Origin: Podochytrium sp. JEL0797
Taxonomy: Eukaryota > Chytridiomycota > Chytridiomycetes > Chytridiales > Chytriomycetaceae
Direction: 5' to 3'
Length of the DNA: 32,920 bases
Assembly (NCBI GenBank): GCA_027596195.1
Contig: JADGJG010000189.1
Span: forward strand, 1 to 32,920
A model generated the notes under the pieces. That model was not told the DNA's origin. It did no database searches and saw nothing but the letters and a program-made list of their open reading frames with translations. Made by a program: the position numbers and the translations under genes. Shown here piece after piece: positions 1 to 10,656 of this stretch (within the stretch, counting starts at the first letter, position 1; every line of letters starts with the position of its first letter).

Positions 1-326
1 GCGTGAATCCCCATCGCAAAAAAGTAACTTCAAATGTGGACAGGGTTAAGCCTCAGAAACCGTAGCAAGATTGATCCCATGAACCACAAGGATAGACCTA
101 CCAGTTCGCATCCGAAGTTGGCCTCCCCTCCCCAACATGATCAGGTAAAGATTGACACAAATTAGACCGCGATCCGCACTCGCTTTTTTTAACACATCCC
201 TATTGCAGACAGAATCAAGCAATACTGTTGAAAAGAAGGCCTCCATCTTCAGTAATATTTTTTCTTGCGGAACATCTGCGGCGGCAAATACGGTTGTGGG
301 TCAGTTCTTCGTTTTCCTTGTCTTCA
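1..326. other. 5' flank of TIR-like/TPR gene
   Basis: No gene can be supported here. Short open frames occur on both strands, but none has a recognisable protein or a good start. The stretch just before position 327 is T-rich and probably holds the promoter and leader of the gene that starts there. An upstream non-coding exon cannot be excluded. Confidence 0.4.
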
Positions 327-2992
327 ATGGCAATCAAACTGATCATGCTTGATTTCAAAGCATCTATGCTTCCTGCTACGAGGGGCATCCTGCCATTGCC
401 TTCTGGATCGCGCCAAGAAGCAGAGATGGTATGAGCTGAAACTCAAAAATTGCCAATCTTTACTTCATCAACGTACTAGCCCTCTGAACTCAAGCTATTG
501 CCAGAAGATGGTGGGCCTTCCACCGTGGACAGCATGGTGACGGGGGGTCAGTGTATATTTTCACCCAGTCAGTTGTTTTAATCAAACAATTAAACAGTGC
601 CAGGTGCGGTCGGAGACTCTTCCCTGCCAGTAGTTCGTGAAGCTCATCAAACGGTCAGTGTGGTATGTGAAATTTAAATTTCCACCAATTTGTTGTTCAC
701 TGTTTTTTTGAGCAGGAACCCACCCTTGAGACCCAGCTCTCTGGTCTCACTGTCTCATCCGGGGATGGAACTCCTGTGGCTACAGCCAGTCCAGTGACAG
801 CTGGTTAGTGTCATTTTGAGATAGTCTGTGGCGACTTTTTGATCAAACATTTGTTCACAGAAATGGTGGCTCCTCCTTCAACAAATCCATCCCATCAGCC
901 ATCCTATGAAGCTCCTTTGACTTTGGTATATTTAATACTGATTCTCATTTGCTTGTTGGTATTTTTTTTGCTCATATTTTTCACCCTCAACTCCAGGGTG
1001 GGCAAGCTCTTGACTCCAAACCCATCAATATTGATGACAAGAGGGAGCATGGCAGATCCAGCGAAAACTCCATCATGGGTAAATTCTCAGACCCTTCCTT
1101 TCCAACCAATCTCACTGACACTGTACACAAAACATTATAGAACCAAATCAAGTGGAGCCAGCCAAAGCCCAAGCTCTAGGGCTCAAGAATGCTCTTCAAC
1201 TTCTGGATATGGTATGCATTGAATGCCAGCACAAAACCAGAACTTACTCATTTCACCACAGGCTGATCCAAAGACATATTCCATCAAAGGAGTGCCACTT
1301 TCCTTTCTTGACACCTTGATTAAGATGTGGGGTGGTCGTCAAGCTCTTGAACAGTTGACCACTTCTGATGTTTGTGCAAAACACCTCATGCCCATGACTC
1401 AACATACTGGACTGTCTCTTTGTGCCCAGCTCTTCCTGTCCAAAGACCCTAATGATGCATCTATCATCCAAGATGCCAAGTGGTTTGTCTCACATGCCTG
1501 GCAATACAAGTTTCTGGAAGTTGTGGATGCTCTGTCACACTTTGCCACTACAAACCAACTGGACCCAGCTACCACCATCATCTGGTTTGACCTGCTCTCC
1601 AACTCTCAACACAATGCTGCTACCAAACCAATTGAGTGGTGGCAGACTGTGTTCAAGAATGCGATTGAGGAGATTGGCAGTGTTGTTCTTGTCATGAGCC
1701 CCTTTCTGAATCCCATCCCTCTCAAGCGTGTCTGGTGCATCTATGAGATATACACTGCAGCTGTGACTCAGGCCGATTTCCACATTGCCATGACTATTTC
1801 TGAGGAAACCAAGTTCCTGGCCACTTTGAGAAATGGAAACAAAGGCTACCACTCTGTTCTGGCAAGCATTGACTCTCAAAAGAGTGAAAGCTCCAACCCA
1901 AGTGACAAGGAGGCCATATTTAAGGTCATCCATACTGTGGGGTTTTACCAGTTGAACCAGATGGTGTTTAAAACCTTGTCTGATTGGACAGTCAGGTCTT
2001 TGCAGGGTCAGATTGAGTTGCATGCAAATGGATCAATAGATTCTCTTGCCTGGATCAATGCTCTTGGATTCTTCAATACTTTGCAAGGAAGGTATGGTGA
2101 TGCAGAGCCACTGCTTCTCGAAGGTCTCAAGGGCAGGCTGCAAATCCTTGGAGAAATGCATCAAAACACTCTATCTTCACTCAACAATCTGGCTTTGTTG
2201 TACATGATGCAAGGAAGGTATGGCGATGCAGAACCACTCTACCTTCAATGTCTCAAGGGTAGGAAGCAAGTCCTTGGAGAAAGGCAGGAAGACACTCTGA
2301 CTTCAATCAGCAATATGGCTGGGCTGTATATGTCACAAGGAAAGTATGGTGATGCAGAACCAATGTACCTCCAATGTCTCAAGGATAGGCGGCAAGTCCT
2401 TGGAGAAATGCATCCAGACACTCTTTGTTCAGTTGGCTGTCTGGCCGGAATTTATATGTCACAAGGAAAGTATGGTGATGCAGAGCCACTGTACCTCCAA
2501 TGTCTCAAGGATAGGCGGCAAGTCCTTGGAGAAATGCATCCAGACACTCTTTCTTCAGTTGACTGGCTGGCTTTGTCGTACATGATGCAAGGAAGGTATG
2601 GTGATGCGGAACCACTCTACCTTCAATGTCTCAAGGGTAGGCAGCAGGTCCTTGGAGAAATGCATCCACACACTCTTAATTCACTCAGCCATTTGTCTTT
2701 ATTGTATGTGAAACAAAGGAGATATGTTGAGGCAGAGCCACTGAATCTGCAATCTCTCAAGGGGAAGCAGCAAGTCCTTGGAGAAAGGCATCCAGACACT
2801 CTTTATACACTTGACTGTTTGGCTATGCTGTATGTTAAGCAGGAAAAGTATGGTGATGCAGAGCCACTGGTTATACAATGCCTTCAGGGCTACAAGCAAG
2901 TTCTTGGAGAGAAGCATCCAGAAACTTTAAAAATGGCCAAATTTTATCAAGCTCTTCATAATGTCAATCTAAAAATCTCAAAACGACATTAG
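327..2992 (+). CDS. TIR-like domain protein with seven kinesin-light-chain-type TPRs (8 exons)
   Basis: Exons are 327-428, 480-546, 598-653, 716-803, 861-925, 997-1078, 1141-1211 and 1262-2992. All splice phases agree and give 753 aa. Residues 1-177, encoded by seven tiny exons, are low-complexity and rich in Ser, Thr and Pro. The large last exon encodes a TIR-like domain with three landmarks: FVSHAW (about 252-257), IIWFD (about 283-287) and a hydrophobic strand followed by RVWCIYEI (about 334-341). Glu339 lies where TIR NADases carry their catalytic Glu. Seven 42-residue TPRs follow (consensus GRYGDAEPLYLQCLKG), then a short basic tail. TIR-TPR proteins are thought to sense ligands or partners through the TPRs and signal through TIR; activity here is inferred. 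The last exon is certain. The small exons and the start at 327 rest on splice signals and phase. Codon use is more A/T-rich than in the neighbouring housekeeping genes. Confidence 0.8.
2063..2944 (+). repeat. Seven tandem 126-bp coding repeats (TPR units)
   Basis: Seven in-frame 126-bp units each encode one 42-residue TPR. The segments at about 2342-2427 and 2468-2553 are almost identical in DNA, including a shared KDRRQVLGEMHPDTL segment, whereas the outer units have diverged. This fits recent unit duplication or gene conversion inside the array. Confidence 0.9.
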
Positions 2993-3042
2993 TACCAGAT
3001 CATATTTTATTTTTTAAATGGTACAGAAGTAAATCAATGATT

Positions 3043-5507
3043 TCATTCTACTTTTCCCCCAACACGTTCATAAAACAGCATATAGGCATGTTGCGACGCG
3101 TGAACATACACCTCCTCATGCACATTCCTCACCAAATCCACGCGTTCATCTGAGATGCGGAACCACCTTGCCGGAACGTCAGCACCACTGCCATCCTCTG
3201 CCGCTTCTTCCTTTTTCGATACTTTCGCTCGGCGTCTCCGCACCTTGGACTCCGACTTTTCAGGCCCGTCATCGTCGTCCCCAGACAACCCCATCGCCAT
3301 AAACTCCTTCGACAACGGATGCGGACACCTCCGGTACGTCACAAAGTGTCCGCTGTCATGAGACCCATAATGAATCACAACTGCATGAAGGCGGTAGAGA
3401 TACGGGTACGGCGATCCCTCTACCCCGGAATAACTCGCTGCCGCGCCTCCACTGCCACTCTGGGACGCGAGGTTCGCGAGCACAGAAGAATAACTGGTTC
3501 CAAATCGATCGGATCCACCCACGAGTCCACCCTTCTTGTGCTCGCTCGGTTCTTCGACCACCGACAATGGAGGAGGACCTCCCATTTCATCGACTGCTTC
3601 CTCATCTTCGTCATTCACCTGTTGCAAGCTCCCCGCCACATGATTCGCATTCGCCATCATCAAATCCGCCCACCCCGTTCCCGCCCCGTTCGGCCTCCCA
3701 TCGGTGGAAGAGCTGTTGAGACAAAACTTGCTGATGTCGAGAAACTCGCCAAACAAGACGCGACTGTTGTTTTTGTACGAGTGGCCAGAGGGGAGGAACA
3801 CGCTTCGTTGCATGTGGAAGCAGAGGGAGCGAGGAGGTGTGGCAATCACGATTTGTTTGGTGGTGAGCGGGGACACGGATTTGGTCAGTTTGATGTGTTT
3901 TGGCTGTTGAAGGGAACGCGTCAATTCATTATGGAGCTGTGGAGAGTTTGGAGAATTACCAATTTGGCTTCGACGTTGAATTTGGCTGCTTCGAGGACCA
4001 ATTGGCGATCCTGTTCGAGTTGAGCTGCGGTCGCAACGAGTTGTCTCATTTGTGCGGAATCGACGGGAACGGGAGTCGTTGGTTTGATTTCTGCCTCCAT
4101 CGTGGACTCAACGACAGATGGCTTCTTCTTCTTCTTTTTCTTCTTTGAGGATGAAGTTGAAGCTGGGTCTGTGGAAGTCGGCGAATGGGCGACAGGGACA
4201 GGGGATGACACGTTTGATGCGAGAGAGCCTTGCTTCAGGGCTTCGATTTCAAGTTTGATCTGAATTGCCTTGGATTCGATTGTTCTGGCAGTCGCAAACA
4301 GGGAGCACTTGTCGCAAACGTAGTCGTGAATGGGCTCGGGGGTGATATACGTTTGTAAAAGTTGCTCAATCGAAACTTGCGCCTTGGTTGGTTCGTTCGA
4401 GTCAATACGGCGCAAACGATTCAGCAGTAGCACATCAGATCACTTACAACAGCGGGAACGGCAAGTGAGATGTTGTTGAACACCGCGCAATTGATGGCGC
4501 TTTTGTATCCACAGCGCGTGCATGTCATGATTCCAGCCATGAGGCCCGTGAGAGGATTCTTCAAGTGATGAGGGTGGATCGAGTGTTCGTTGGAGGATGA
4601 GGAAATCAATGAAGCGGATTCGGCTGGAACGATTTGACTCCGGTTGGAATCTTGGATGGAGGCAAGGTCAAACAAGGAAACGGTTGTTGGAGGGCGCGGG
4701 AGCTCTTCATCGGTGAGGTGGCCAGAGACAAGCGCGAGGAGTTCATGGGCATCCTGGCGAAAGTGAGCAGTTTAGCCCCCGATTCACGTCAAAACCACAA
4801 ACCACACCTGTTGCTCGTAACAAAGAAGCTTCCGGTTGCTCTTCTTGACAGCTTCTAAAGCTTGCATCAGATTTCCAGGCTTCAAAGTCCGCCGCGAAGT
4901 TCCCATTTCGTTCAGAGCTGTCGGGGATTGAATCGTCAAAACCACCAAACCCGACTGTTCAGCCAATCGAAACACGCACCAAGAGCAAGATCCAACATGG
5001 CTTCTGTCACATACAGAGGTTTCTTTTCGGAGCCGTCAGCCGGCATGGGGACATTCGGAGAGTAATACACGGTGCAGCGATCTTTTAAGTACGTAACGGT
5101 TGACGGAAGCGATGCCAACGCCTGTTGTGGATGGACAGATCAATATCGAGCGCATACTGCAAGGAGACTGCTCACCTGAACGACGCTGTTCATGAAGCAC
5201 GTGTTACCCAGGTTATACAGCCCAGGTGGGTAGAATGCTAACGGGGTGGAGGCTTTAGAACGAATGTGCGTGGCTTGTGTAGAATGCGCATCATACCGTC
5301 GCTCTTTGAGCCCTTGAACGGCTTTACGCAGAGTTTCTGCCGTCGTTCCACAGTGCGTTTCGAAGCATTCGGGGTTTCCGTGGCGTACGAGTACAGCCAG
5401 GCCACAGAGACAACAAGGACAACGGAAACTGACACCGCAGACATCTGAAGAAAGAGAACGGAAGGATCGGATGGGTCGGTGGTGGGTGCTGTGCGGCGTT
5501 GCGCCAT
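3043..5507 (-). CDS. Membrane-anchored USP30/Ubp1-like ubiquitin carboxyl-terminal hydrolase
   Basis: Exons in transcript order are 5507-5297, 5252-5176, 5121-4980, 4917-4808, 4753-4448, 4382-3960 and 3936-3043, giving 720 aa. A hydrophobic stretch at residues 22-40 (AVSVSVVLVVSVAWLY) is a likely N-terminal membrane anchor. The Cys box YNLGNTCFMNS follows, with Cys89 as nucleophile. Next come a DAHELL box, a zinc-ribbon-like CTRCGY...CDKC pair, and the His box GSHDSGHFVTY (His620), then WFRISDE. Layout and anchor match USP30 (mitochondrial outer membrane) and yeast Ubp1, so it probably removes ubiquitin from proteins at an organelle membrane. A Lys run and an acidic low-complexity insert interrupt the catalytic domain. 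The last intron is ambiguous: 23 nt (3959-3937) with donor GTAATT, or 62 nt (3998-3937) with donor GTCCTC. Both keep the frame. It converges on the TPR gene with a 50-bp gap. Confidence 0.88.
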
Positions 5508-6113
5508 AGGGATCGCTGTTTTTGTCGAAAAAAAGATTCGGAAATTCGCGAACACCTGGCGAACACTGCGCCCGATTCTCTGGACTCCACGACGCGATCA
5601 ACGAGCAAATATATATCGTGGTGGGCCCAATTGATCGTTGAAAGCCCAATCCACCACCAAATTCGTACAACTCGTGAACGGGGCAAGAAGAAAATTTGCG
5701 GAAACCTACGTAAGGGTTAACCAACCCCTTGAAATGAATGCTGACAGAGCATTGATAGATGCATTCCCCCACCCGCAAATCAATATCCATGTTGGGGAGG
5801 GCTACGTGACCGTCGTGACTAGATAGTAAAAATCGGGCACTGCAGCGTGTTTCTCTTATCTTCCAATGCTGCATTGAATCAAAATCCTTCGTGATGATGA
5901 ATATCACGCGATTTTTGCCTCCTGGACACGTCGGATTCACCAAACAAACTCGAAAGAGAGTATGTAGTTCAAATCAACGGAAACTTAGAGAAACGAATTC
6001 ATCAAAAAATGCATGAACCATATCACAACAATTTTGTGGGTTGAAGACGAAGCTCTGGTGATATTTTCTGGAAAATTACATGCACAATTCCACGCGCGTT
6101 TCTTTCCTGCAAG
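5508..6113. other. Divergent intergenic region between deubiquitinase and LRR gene
   Basis: About 600 bp separate the two divergent starts. A minus-strand open frame runs on to 5943, but it is not in the frame that carries the deubiquitinase N-terminus and resembles nothing known. Several plus-strand ATGs (6013, 6080) might belong to a first exon of the LRR gene. No tRNA or other RNA signal was seen. Confidence 0.4.
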
Positions 6114-6975
6114 ATGCTTGTGGAATCTCTGCATTGTTTTCGTTCTTCACAAATGGAAGATTGCCAACACGCAGCCAAAGTCTGGTCCTGGGTCTCCACC
6201 CAATCAGTTCAAGAGTGCTGCGCCTCACTTGGAATCACCTGCAGCGGCGATCGAATCACGGCAGTCGACGTGCGATTCCAGCAACAGTCGAACGCGTTGT
6301 CTACCGAAATCGGATTTTTGACAGGCCTCGAGTCTCTCGTTCTGGCGTATAACCAATATAGCGGGAGTATTCCGTCTCAACTAGGAGATCTGGAACGATT
6401 AACGTATCTTGACGCGGACATGAACCTGTTCAACGCGCTCCCGCCAACGCTGGGGAATTTGACGAATTTGAAATATCTGTTAAGAGTGGCTCCCCTCAAT
6501 TTTGACGCGTTCTAAAGTGTGCGCTATTTCATAGGTCCATTTCAAACAACCTGCTTCTCGGGGAGATCTCGACATCGATCGGGAAGCTCACGCAGCTGAA
6601 ATATCTCAATTTACGAGCTACACAGCTTTCAGGGAACATCCCAACAGAAATAGGATACTTAACCGCTCTAAATCATCTCGATTTATCAAACAACTGGCTG
6701 AATGGGACGATTCCAGAGTCCATTCGAAACCTGAGTCATTTACAATATATGTGGGCAATGTTTACGCGTTTTCGCTGCAATTCACTAGCTTCATCTTATT
6801 TAAACCTTTTTCATTCTAAAGAAACTTGCTCGAAAATCGATTCTCCACCAGTGAGTTTTCGATCGTGGTCAATGGATCCAATATGAATCTGTTGGAGAGC
6901 AATGCGTTACGATTTCTGATGAGCAGCCGTTTGCTGTTGATATGCGCCTTGTTAGTCACTTTTATTTCGATATAG
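6114..6975 (+). CDS. Small leucine-rich-repeat protein with hydrophobic C-terminal tail
   Basis: Exons are 6114-6478, 6535-6750 and 6822-6975, giving 244 aa. After a Cys-containing cap (EDCQHAAKVW...ECCASLGITCSG), similar to the LRRNT cap of plant-type LRR proteins, come about five 24-residue repeats of the pattern LxxLxxLxLxxNxLxGxIPxxIGxL (for example LKYLNLRATQLSGNIPTEIG). The tail is strongly hydrophobic (SSRLLLICALLVTFISI), which suggests a GPI signal or a membrane anchor. Proteins of this sort usually act at the cell surface in binding or recognition. The start is uncertain: ATG 6114 is the first in frame but gives no clear signal peptide, so a short upstream exon supplying one is likely. 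No catalytic domain is present. Confidence 0.75.
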
Positions 6976-7222
6976 ATGCAGAAAAATAAACGCCAGAGCA
7001 TCTTTGCCAAGAATGCCTCGAGGACACCCTCGCGAAAGCTTGTCCTCTCGCGTTCTGATTTTCCTCAGAATCAAGGAATAAGAATCTGAGAAGGAATCCT
7101 TTTCGGAAGAAAGGTGGTCCATTACTTGCTCCTAAAGGAAGGGGAGGGGAATGGGCTCGGCAAACAGCGAAAGATGGAGATCGCAGTGTTTTTTTTGTTT
7201 TTTTTTGCTCTCACCACCAAAA

Positions 7223-8542
7223 ATGGCTAAGGAGTCATCGAAAGCATCCAAGACCACCAAGCCGGCAGCAAGCTCTAAAGAAGAGGTCGATGATTCCGAT
7301 ATGGTGAGAATCAGGAACTATCCAGTCTCGAGGAGTGTTCACTGAATCCAACTTTTTTTTCAGGACGAAGTCATGGATTTCGAGGAAGAAGCAGCCCCTC
7401 AAACCAAGATTACCAGGTATGATTGAGCCATACTCACGGGTCTTGTTTCTGACCATTGGATCATGTCAACCAGCACCTTCAAACCACCGAGCGGATTCGA
7501 ACAACTCGAAGTCGCTGAATCCGTGTTCTCCAAAACGAAGGTCGATAAGACTGGATCCAACACGGAAATTATCGTCATGCGAATTCCTATCGACGTGAGT
7601 CTGCGAGCTTGCGAGAAAGTTGAAGATCGAGAAACTCACGTCCCACAATTCCCATCCCCTCCATTTCCTGCAACACTCTCAGTTCCCACTCGAATCTCTG
7701 AACGGTATCGAAATCGCGCTTGACACGAAATCCAAAACGTCCGAAGCGCTGACGACCATCAAAGTTGACCGCGCTGTGAAATCCAAAAAATCGGACTCAA
7801 TGAGGACCAAGAAGGTGGAATATGGCGTCTTTGATCTCGGTGGAAGCACGGGAATTCTTGGAGCGGGTGGTGTTGGTGGGGAGATTGGAGAAATGGACGA
7901 GTTTTTGCCCTTGTTTGCAGATGCGCAGACTGGGAGCTACAGAATTGGTGAGTCTGTGTGATTTGAGAATGTTCTTAGCAAGTGGCTGGAATGAAGGAAT
8001 GGTGAGGAGAATTGCGCGACGGAAGGCGTGTTTGTCGGTCGAATCTGGATGGGACACGTCGAGAACTTGAATCGAGAGCAACGCGTATCCAGAGACCACC
8101 ATTCAGCCAAATGAATCACAAGCTAATCCACTTTCTCATCATGAATCACAGCCTCCAAGAAATTCACTCGTCACTTGTCCATCGCTCCGCTGAACTCGTC
8201 AATCCCGTCTCTCAAAGAATTTTCAGCAGCTGCCAATACTCTCACAGATATTGCGTATGTTGCACGCGTCCACCCTGATGGAATGAAGCCACAATATGAG
8301 CCATATGGATCCGCGACAGGTGAGATTGTACGCGGTCGCTGAGATTGCACACGGTCGCTCCCCTTCGTACTCGTTTGCTGAGCGTACAATTTTTAGACGG
8401 AAATCCTTTGCAGGAGAGCATGAAGAGATATGGATCTGCTGAATCCACGGAGTCGAAAAAGACGGCAACCAAACGCAAGCACGAGGAGAGCCCCGCCGTT
8501 GCCAAAAAAGTGAGCAAAAAGAGCAGCAAAAAGGAGAAATAA
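7223..8542 (+). CDS. RPA34: RNA polymerase I subunit RPA34 (CD3EAP/PAF49 family)
   Basis: Exons are 7223-7303, 7364-7416, 7474-7594, 7683-7947, 8152-8319 and 8397-8542, giving 277 aa. The product starts with a Lys/Ser/acidic tail, followed by FKPPSGFEQLE and NTEIIVMRIPIDFPLESLNG. These match in order the start of the RPA34 beta domain that pairs with RPA49 (human CD3EAP has DTELWLIQAPADF at the second spot). Late in the protein PQYEPYGSATDGNP resembles the conserved Pro-rich/FGG patch, and the C-terminus is Lys-rich, as in the family. The subunit forms the RPA34/RPA49 heterodimer on Pol I and supports rDNA initiation and elongation in the nucleolus. An in-frame ATG at 7151 exists, but 7223 gives the more usual acidic/basic N-terminus. 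The fourth intron is long (7948-8151) and carries two similar acceptors. An AATAAA lies just after the stop. Confidence 0.85.
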
Positions 8543-8827
8543 TTGTTTTCTTGGAATGAAACCGAAATAAACAAATGGGTTGAGAAATGCGATCATGTTC
8601 ACGGTGCTTGGTGGCGAAATGCTTGGGCTCGTCCCGGCGGTGTCCGCGAAAGAAAAAAAAATCGAGACAAAACCTCGCTCGAACCTCCTGGGACCGCCAA
8701 CCGCTTCTTCCCTTCAGTTTTCTTCGTTTTGCTTCAGTTCTGCTTTCCTTCTTGTTCTTCAGTTTTCTACTTTACGAGTAAGTCCTGTCCAAGGGTGTCT
8801 CCTTCGCTCGCTAATTTCGCCCGCAGT

Positions 8828-10656
8828 ATGTCCTACTCCGCCCCGATGCAAGGAAACGTCCCCTTGGACCCGACCAAGACCACCCTGTGGATGGGCGAGC
8901 TTGAGCCCTGGATGGACGAAAACTACATCCGCCAGCTGTGGTGCGTTCTCAGCGTTGTTGTCGAAAATACGCAAATCCGGTGCTAATAAACAACGCGGAA
9001 CCTCCCGCTCTCGTGGAAACACAGGAACTCCATTGGTGAAAATGTGACTGTCAAGATGATCCGCGACAAGATGACAGGGTGAGAACATGTTTTTGTTATT
9101 TGTTTCGCTGAGGGGTTCAAAAAATAACACACCCCTCCCAGCCAATCTGCCGGCTACTGCTTCGTCGACTTTGGCAACAACACCTCTGCGGGCAGACAGC
9201 TGGCTACTCTCCAGGGCTCCATGATCCCAGGAACCAACCGGGTCTTCCGTCTCAACTGGGCTTCCGGAGGCGGCCTTGTTGACCGCAGAGAGAACATTGG
9301 CGTCGAGTTCTCCATCTTTGTCGGAGACTTGGGCCAGGAGGTCAACGACATGGTCTTGCTGGTGCGTTGGTGTTGTTGGAATTTTGGGGTGTGTTTTCCT
9401 AAACCTGTGATTCAGAACACGTTCCAAGCCCGCTACGAGAGCGTCAAGAGCGCCCGTGTCGTCCTCGACCCCATGACCGGAATGTCTCGCGGATACGGAT
9501 TTGTCAAGTTCGCCTCCGAGATGGACTCGCAGCGCGCCATGACCGAGATGAACGGCCAGTTCTGCGGCTCGCGTCCCATGCGCATCAACATTGCTACCCA
9601 AAAGAACAAAATGATGCAGGTGTGTTCCTGTGGTTGCTGTATCGATCGAGGGCGAAATTGACTCGTTTTGTAGGGCGGCGGCAACCCCAACGCGATGGGC
9701 CAGATGGGAGGCATGTCGCAGAACATGGGAGGGATGCAGGGTGGATACTATGGATTCAACGCGGCCGCCATGCAGCAGATGCAGCAGCAGATGCAACAAC
9801 AGATGCAGCAACAGCAGCAAACCGCCCAGCAGGGAGTGATGCCCGGCGCTGCCCCTGTTCAACCGTTTGCTATGCAGATGGGAATCCCAGGGGCCTTCAA
9901 CGGATTCCCGGACCCGAACAACACGACCGTCTTTATCGGAGGATTGAGCCCGGCTGTTGGCGATGAGGAGTTGAGAAGGTGTGTGTGTCGAGCGTGCGGT
10001 CGCAGATTGATTGGGCCCTCTGACACGATTTATGTTGCAGCCACTTTGGCCAGTTCGGCGAGATTGTCTACACCAAGATCCCGCCTGGCAAGGGATGCGG
10101 GTTCGTGCAGTTCTCGACCCGTCAATCGGCCGAATACGCGATTCAGGCCATGAACAACGCCATTATTGGTGGAAACCGTGTCCGTTTGTCCTGGGGCAAG
10201 TCGCAAGCGGCCTTGAAGGGTATGTTTCACGCTTTTTTTTCATGTTCACGTTTGCACTTTCCCGTGTTGTGTTCTCCCTCCCTTGTTTTTCAGTTCGTTT
10301 CTTATTCTCTTTCTTTCATCTCCCCTCTCTTTCACCCCCTTCAGACCAATAATCACCTTTTTTCATTTTTGTTGTGTTGTGTTGTTTCTGTTTTTTGTTG
10401 GGAATCACGAACCTGTCGCATCATTTCCATTTCGTCTCTTTTTCCGCACCCTTCCTGCACCTCCTGTATCTCAATTCTATCCCTTCCTTTTTGTTGATGT
10501 CGTTTTTATCTCCGTACAGGTTATGAGCAACAAGACCCCATGAAACCCGACAACATGGACCAAATGAACGCAAACTATCTTGCCCAAGTCGAAGATGGCA
10601 TGGAGTTGGGTGAGGGTCACGCTGCTGCCTCCACCGGCTGGAGAGGGGGGATGTAA
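8828..10656 (+). CDS. Three-RRM RNA-binding protein (Nam8/Ngr1/Csx1 or TIA1-like)
   Basis: Exons are 8828-8940, 9025-9078, 9142-9361, 9416-9619, 9674-9978, 10041-10219 and 10520-10656, giving 403 aa. RRM1 begins TTLWMGELEPWMDENYIRQL, RRM2 contains SIFVGDL and SRGYGFVKF, and RRM3 contains TVFIGGLSP and GKGCGFVQF. The RNP1 and RNP2 motifs are therefore intact in all three domains. A Gln/Met/Gly-rich linker (about residues 198-275, with QQM repeats) separates RRM2 and RRM3. This layout is that of Nam8/Ngr1/Csx1 and related tRNA-Sec-associated and TIA-1-type proteins, which act in U1 snRNP-dependent splicing or mRNA stability. Which of these it is cannot be settled here. A 5'UTR intron (8778-8826) ends two bases before ATG. 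The last intron is 300 nt and very pyrimidine-rich, with internal acceptor-like sites, so regulated splicing is possible. Confidence 0.9.

Noticed and set aside
2063..2944. Regular repeats that might be a CRISPR array
   Set aside because: Units are in-frame 126-bp TPR codon blocks without short spacers, in a eukaryotic gene.
5508..5943. Upstream extension of the deubiquitinase in the frame of its second exon
   Set aside because: The membrane-anchor frame from ATG 5507 joins exon 2 through a GTATGA...AAG intron and resembles USP30; the extension has no similarity and weak composition.
8759..9862. A 367-codon minus-strand open frame
   Set aside because: It lies exactly antisense to the RRM exons and introns, is rich in His/Leu/Val as expected of an antisense shadow, and matches no family.
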